This document shows, one piece after another, positions 59,297 through 64,000 of a DNA stretch of 64,000 bases (its first letter is position 1; every line of letters starts with the position of its first letter). The notes beneath the pieces are model-generated. The model saw only the letters and a list, made by a program, of their open reading frames with translations. It had not been told where the DNA came from and ran no database searches. The translations under genes were made by a program, and so were the position numbers. The DNA comes from Pampus argenteus. Taxonomy: Eukaryota > Chordata > Actinopteri > Scombriformes > Stromateidae. Where the stretch lies: contig CM072863.1 of assembly GCA_036937835.1 (NCBI GenBank), forward strand, positions 1,360,001 to 1,424,000, written 5' to 3'.

Positions 59297-59567
59297 TAAA
59301 ATACTGCTGTTGGTTTATAAAGCACTGAATAGTTTAGGGCCAAAATACATTTGTGATCTGCCGCTACGTTATGAAGCGTCCAGACGTCTCAGGTGGTCTT
59401 TGACACGTCTGCTTTCTGTCCCCAGAGTCACAATGAAACCTGGAGAAGCAGCGTTCAGTTTTTATGCTCCACATATCTGAACAAACGCCCAGAAAACTGC
59501 GTATCTGCTGCAGCTCTCACTTCTTTTAAATCGAGACTTTTCTGTTCACCGCTGACTTTTATTAAAT
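59297..59567 (+). mobile_element. L2-like LINE RT fragment, duplicate copy
   Basis: Copy of 39540-39810, carried by the segmental duplication. Confidence 0.75.
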
Positions 59568-60455
59568 TAAATTTGAGGCCTTTGATTAATATCAATTTTT
59601 ACCTCTGTCCCACAATTCCCCAGATTGAGAATTATGAAGGCTGGAGTGGAAATTATGAATAAAAGTTCTGACAATATTTTGGGTACAAATTCAGGAGGCT
59701 CATCTCCACCCAGTTACTGCAGCAAATCAAGAGCAGCCACCCTGCACTCAACCAGGGCTCCTCTTTTTCATTTAGGTGCACCTAATTTAGATGCACCCAA
59801 CATTTTTCACTGCACTTGTTGGCACTGCAATAATATATTTTAACATTATCATTAATATTATTATTATTAAGTTCTTCACAATAAAAGCCTTCCGTTAGTT
59901 TCTTAGTGGAAAGCTTTTAATATGAAGCAGCAGCAGGAAATATTTTTATCCTCAGTAACTTGATGGAAAATAAATAAAATAAAATAAGACTGATGACAGG
60001 AACACAGTGCAACCTACTTCACTGGATTTAACACTGGAGCTGAGACACTGGAGATCGCAGCAGGAAACACAGTCACTCTGCATTGTGTTGCTGTCCTCAG
60101 CTTACATCATCTGATGCAGATTTATTTATCACATGAAGTTATAGTGACTTGATCATTTGTTAATGTGAGCAACAGAAATTCATGATACATGATGCATTAA
60201 ATCATCATGAAACATACATTAATGAATGTTTCATTCATGAATGCATGAAGCATTACTTCAGTATATGATTTGTACGCTTATCATGAAGTGTTTTTTTATT
60301 TTTTATGAATAATTATGAGAGGGGGGTCCTTCTTGTCGCTTTAGCACCTGCCCCCCAGAATGTCTGCACAGCCCTGGGTTCAGGTGTGTATAACAACCAC
60401 ATGTTACTAAACGTAATGATGCTTCTGTGAAATCAGAGCCAGTGATTTACAGACT

Positions 60456-60590
60456 GATCATACATGAACCGATTATACATGAACTGATCATAGATGAACC
60501 GATCATAGATGAACCGATCATACATGAACCGATCATACATGAACCGATCATAGATGAACCGATCATACATGAACTGATCATAGATGAACT
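60456..60590 (+). repeat. 15-bp minisatellite, about 9 copies
   Basis: Same unit as 40817-41210 but about a third of the length; then about 190 bp of sequence absent from copy 1. Confidence 0.95.
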
Positions 60591-60876
60591 AATCAATTGT
60601 GTAGTGTTGAAATGAGATAAACACTTTGAGATCAGATTTGATGGAACAACAGTTTGATGATGAGGACCACTGTCTCTATACATCTTGTAAGGCTGTCAGC
60701 TGTAAACCAGCTTTATTTCCTGCAGACAAGAACACAACAACAACAGTCGTCTTCACATCGACTCAAACACATGATCACAACAAGCTTCTGACTGATCTGA
60801 TTGGCTGAATGTTCTCTCTCTCTCTCTCTGACTTTCTGTCCGATTCTTAAAACTGGATTTTTGATATTAACTGTGT

Positions 60877-61102
60877 TTAACACAATACTGCTGAAACCAG
60901 CACAGACTGAGTCCAACTCTCTACTGACCTCAAAGTCTCCAGTCTACAGTGTGGACTCTCCAGAAAATCAGACAGCAGCTTCACTCCTGAATCATGCAGC
61001 TCGTTGTTACTCATATACAGGTGTTTCAGATGGGAGGGGTTGGACTTCAGAGCCGAGACCAGAGAAACACAGCTGATCTCTGACAACCTGCAGTTCAACA
61101 AT
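60877..61102 (-). CDS. second NLR gene, terminal LRR exon (partial gene)
   Basis: Counterpart of exon H: LLNCRLSEISCVSLVSALKS, core YMSNNELHDSGVKLLSDFL, with the same read-through ending in SAVLC and stop at 60877-60879. The open frame is kept. The rest of the gene lies past the Ty3/gypsy insertion. Confidence 0.7.
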
Positions 61103-61711
61103 CTGAATAAAGAATAAATGATGTCACTTTAGAAGAAAATGTTCTTGATTGAAATAGTTCAGTGTTTCATAATTCAGAGATGAAGAAGGTTTAAAATGTA
61201 GAAATTTAGAAAATAGAAACTCCAAACACTCGAACAAAACAGGATGCAGGTTAGAAATGTCAAAGACAAACAGTGAAAAAGAGCTCTCATTAATATTAAT
61301 GACAACATGCTGCCACTTCAATAAAGACACACTGACTTAACAGTGAATTAGCCAGTGGAGCTTTTTAATGTTATATTAAATATAAAGAACAAAAAGATGC
61401 TCAGTGGATCAGTATGAAGTGTACATGCTCACAGATGTTTTAATGTCATTGACATTGATTACAACAAAAATCTGAATGTCTGAAAGTATGTTTTTGAAGT
61501 ATTAACTATGGTTTAAAATTAAATAATATTGAAATATTTGAAAACAACATCTGGATATCTGAATCTGAGGGGGATTTTACCTCATAAACATCATCCTCAT
61601 GTCTGCAGTTTATCATCACCACAACTTTCACATCATATTAATCTCAGTAAAGAAGTAAAAAATGGTGTCTGACCTCGATGTACAGGAGGAAAACACAGTC
61701 AGTGAACTCAC

Positions 61712-61885
61712 GTCAGAGTCTCCAGTCTACAGTGTGGACTCTCCAGTCCAGCAGACAGCAGCGTCACTCCTGAATCCTGCAGCTCGTTGTCACTCAGATC
61801 CAGGTATCTCAGATGGGAGGGGTTGGACTTCAGAGCTGAGGCCAGAGAAACACAGCTGATCTCTGACAACCTGCAGCTCCACAAT
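61712..61885 (-). CDS. second NLR gene, penultimate LRR exon
   Basis: 174 bp, separated from the terminal exon by a 609-bp intron as in copy 1. Leading motif LWSCRLSE; core LDLSDNELQDSGVTLLSAGL. Upstream of it the intron is broken after 174 bp by the LTR at 62060. Confidence 0.8.
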
Positions 61886-62059
61886 CTGAATAAAGAATAA
61901 ATGTAAAGATATAAATCCATTATAATCCATCAGATTCTTTCAGGTTTTAAATGTATAATTCAACATTATTATGTCCTAATCAATGAACAGATTGACGTTG
62001 TCATTGTGTTATTATGGATCATCATGGCAGCCTTATACAGACATCATCCAAATATCACC

Positions 62060-62593
62060 TGTCATGGACTCACTAGATAGGCCTGTTAATTGCCATTAAT
62101 TACACTCACTCAGAACACCTGTTTCAACACCTGTCCCTCGTTATCCTCTGCTCTCTCTGTGCATTTAAACCCAGGTCTCTCCACAGTCAGTGGCAGTTCG
62201 TCTTCGAAGAAAGAAGTGATTCCTGTTTGTTGGCTGAAGACTGATCCCCAGACCCTGAACCTGCTTTGAATCTGACCACTCGTTTCCTGCTGCTCCTGTC
62301 GCCAGTGTCCTGTATCTCCACCTGTCTCCGTGCCGGCGCTCTTTGGATTCTGAGACTCCAGTCCACTCCCTGCAGACCTCCAGGCGCCAGTCAGCCCTCA
62401 ACCCTCCGGCCCGTTCACCCACTCCTGCCACACCACCTGCTCCAGTCCATTTCCTGCGGACCCCCAGATGCTACAGTCTCCCCCCGACCCGTTCACCACC
62501 TCAGAGACTTTCTCCCCTTACCTTTTCCCCTGAATTCAATAAAACTTAACTTGTTCGCACACGCATTTGGGTCTCCTGTTCCGTACTCTGACA
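62060..62593 (+). repeat. 5' LTR of the Ty3/gypsy element
   Basis: 534 bp, TG...CA ends. The left end is fixed by comparison with the uninterrupted intron at 42478. AATAAA at about 62538. The 3' LTR is outside the window. Confidence 0.8.
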
Positions 62594-62609
62594 GTACGAA
62601 CTGACCATC

Positions 62610-63110
62610 ATGGACCCAGCGGGCGAACATGGAGACATCACCGGAACCATCAACCCTGCAAAGTTTGGGACGTGCGGAGAGTGACATGAGAAGGATGACC
62701 GGCGACACCGCCTCCCTGGTCCAGCTCGGCCACCAGCACCGGCAGCAGTTCCAGCAGCAACAACAGCGAATCCTGGACCAGGAACAGCAATTGGTCCAGG
62801 ATTGGTCCAGGAATGTGCCTGCATTGGTCGACGCTTTCCTTCATAGTCTGTCCAATTATCTCAAAGATGAGCTTGTCTCTCACGACCCGCCAAAGACTCT
62901 GGACGATGCCATTGCATTGGCAATTTGCATTGACCAACGAATCCAGGTCCGCCGAAGAGAGAAGGGACGCTCCCCCCAGTCCTCTGTCCACACTCGGGGT
63001 GAGCCCACTACCTCGTTGCCCCCTCCATCCACGTCCCAGAACCAGTCTAACCAACCCAAGCCCATGGAAATCCAGCCCCAATCCTCCGGATGCCAGATGA
63101 GGAACGGTAG
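62610..63110 (+). pseudogene. gag remnant, frame-shifted
   Basis: The ATG at 62610 opens 24 codons and then meets TGA. A second frame (from 62629) carries a Gln-rich coiled stretch and DELVSHDPPKTLDDAIALAI, the C-terminal gag pattern of fish gypsy elements. The capsid core is deleted, and at about 63100 the sequence jumps straight into RNase H. Confidence 0.7.
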
Positions 63111-64000
63111 TTTGCTGTGGAGGTGGATGCGTCCGATGTGGGTGTCGGAGCAGTACTCTCCCAGAGGTCTGCTGAGGACGGCAAGATGCACCCATGTGCT
63201 TTCTACTCCCGTAGACTGTCACCCACTGACTGCAATTACGACATCGGCAATCGAGAGCTGCTGGCCGTCAAACTTGCCCTGGAGGAGTGGCGCCATTGGC
63301 TGGAGGGGAGTAAGCTTCCATTCTTAGTCTGGACAGACCACAAAAACCTCCAATACATCCAGGCTGCCAAGAGGTTGAACTCCCGTCAGAAACGTTGGTC
63401 TCTCTTCTTCGCTCGCTTTAATTTTACCCTCTCCTATCGGCCCGGCTCTCGCAACACAAAACCTGATGCCCTCTCTTGCATTTACCAGAAAGATGAAACT
63501 CCTGCTGAGGCCCCAACATCTATCCTCCCAAGCCCCTGTGTGGTAGCCACCCTGACATGGGATGTTGAGGAGCAGGTGAGGGAGGCCATCCTCACTCAAC
63601 CCGGCTCAAGCACCTGTCCCCCGGACCGTCTCTTTGTCCCGGAAACCCTCCGCTCCCAAGTGATCCAGTGGGGGCATGATTCACGACTAGCCTGTCACCC
63701 TGGGGTCACTCGCACCCACCACCTGCTCTCCCAGCGCTTTTGGTGGCCCTCTCTAAGGAGGGATATCCGTGACTTTGTAAAGGCTTGCCCCACCTGTAAT
63801 CAAAACAAGACCTCCAGTCATGCTCCCGCAGGCCTCCTCCAGCCCCTTCCAATGCCCATGCAGCCCTGGTCCCACGTAGCTCTGGACTTTGTCTCTGGTC
63901 TACCCCCTTCAGATGGAAACACTGTAATACTCACCATTGTTGATCGCTTCAGCAAAATGGCTCACTTTATTCCACTACCCAAATTGCCATCTGCGAAGGA

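Larger units (their letters stand above)
57174..62059. repeat. segmental duplication, copy 2
   Basis: Second copy of 37864-42478. The left breakpoint is against LINE ORF1; the right side is interrupted by a Ty3/gypsy LTR in the same intron position that in copy 1 reads ATATCACC^ACAAC (42478). Confidence 0.92.
62060..64000 (+). mobile_element. Ty3/gypsy LTR retrotransposon, internally deleted, runs off the window
   Basis: 5' LTR 62060-62593 (TGTCATGG to CTGACA). A gag-like part with a shifted frame follows from ATG 62610. From 63111 an open pol frame runs to the window end without a stop: RNase H (EVDASDVGVGAVLS, then the DHKNLQYI block), then integrase zinc finger (H...H, CPTCNQNK) and the start of the core (WSHVALDFVSGLP, VDRFSKMAHFIPLP). 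Protease and most of reverse transcriptase are missing. It lies in an intron of the second NLR copy on the opposite strand. Confidence 0.9.

Overview
The window is vertebrate nuclear DNA, most likely from a ray-finned (percomorph-type) fish. The evidence is split genes with GT-AG introns, abundant (CA)n microsatellites, L2, Tc1, pogo and Ty3/gypsy transposon remnants typical of teleosts, and a fish-type FISNA-NACHT-LRR gene. There is no bacterial-style content, no CRISPR array and no convincing intact tRNA gene.

Left half (1-37.8 kb) is a block of single-copy genes whose neighbourhood is the same as human 20q11.22. mmp24 (MT5-MMP, +) contributes its last seven coding exons at 969-13686. Next comes a two-exon microprotein gene on the minus strand (22443-22853), recognised as the counterpart of human MMP24OS. 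Then eif6 (+, six coding exons, 27975-30832) is preceded by a 31-bp minisatellite. map1lc3a (-, four coding exons, 33761-37563) runs tail-to-tail with eif6. All splice sites were read by hand, and the joined frames close exactly: 483+ codons for mmp24, 246 for eif6, 121 for map1lc3a and 60 or 61 for the microprotein.

Right half (37.8-64 kb) is a recently amplified innate-immunity locus. A complete RING-FISNA-NACHT-LRR gene lies on the minus strand (55281 down to 41295; 13 coding exons; 1245 codons, no break). It has two tandem copies of a 120-bp N-terminal exon and eight 174-bp LRR exons, separated by introns of exactly 691 or 609 bp. A second copy of the gene's 3' part and downstream flank (from 57174) is cut off by a Ty3/gypsy element at 62060, which runs out of the window. 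Between the copies are a 5'-truncated L2-type LINE, an inverted L2 tail, a 720-bp pogo-type element with intact-looking ends, and a fragment of a second LINE (ORF1 with a frameshift).

The points most worth following up are the microprotein, which keeps a myristoylation-type N-terminus and an aromatic C-terminus; LRR exons whose differences cluster at exposed positions while their introns stay near identical; the mmp24 stem, which lacks the multibasic cleavage motif known from mammals; and the minisatellite abutting the eif6 start codon.
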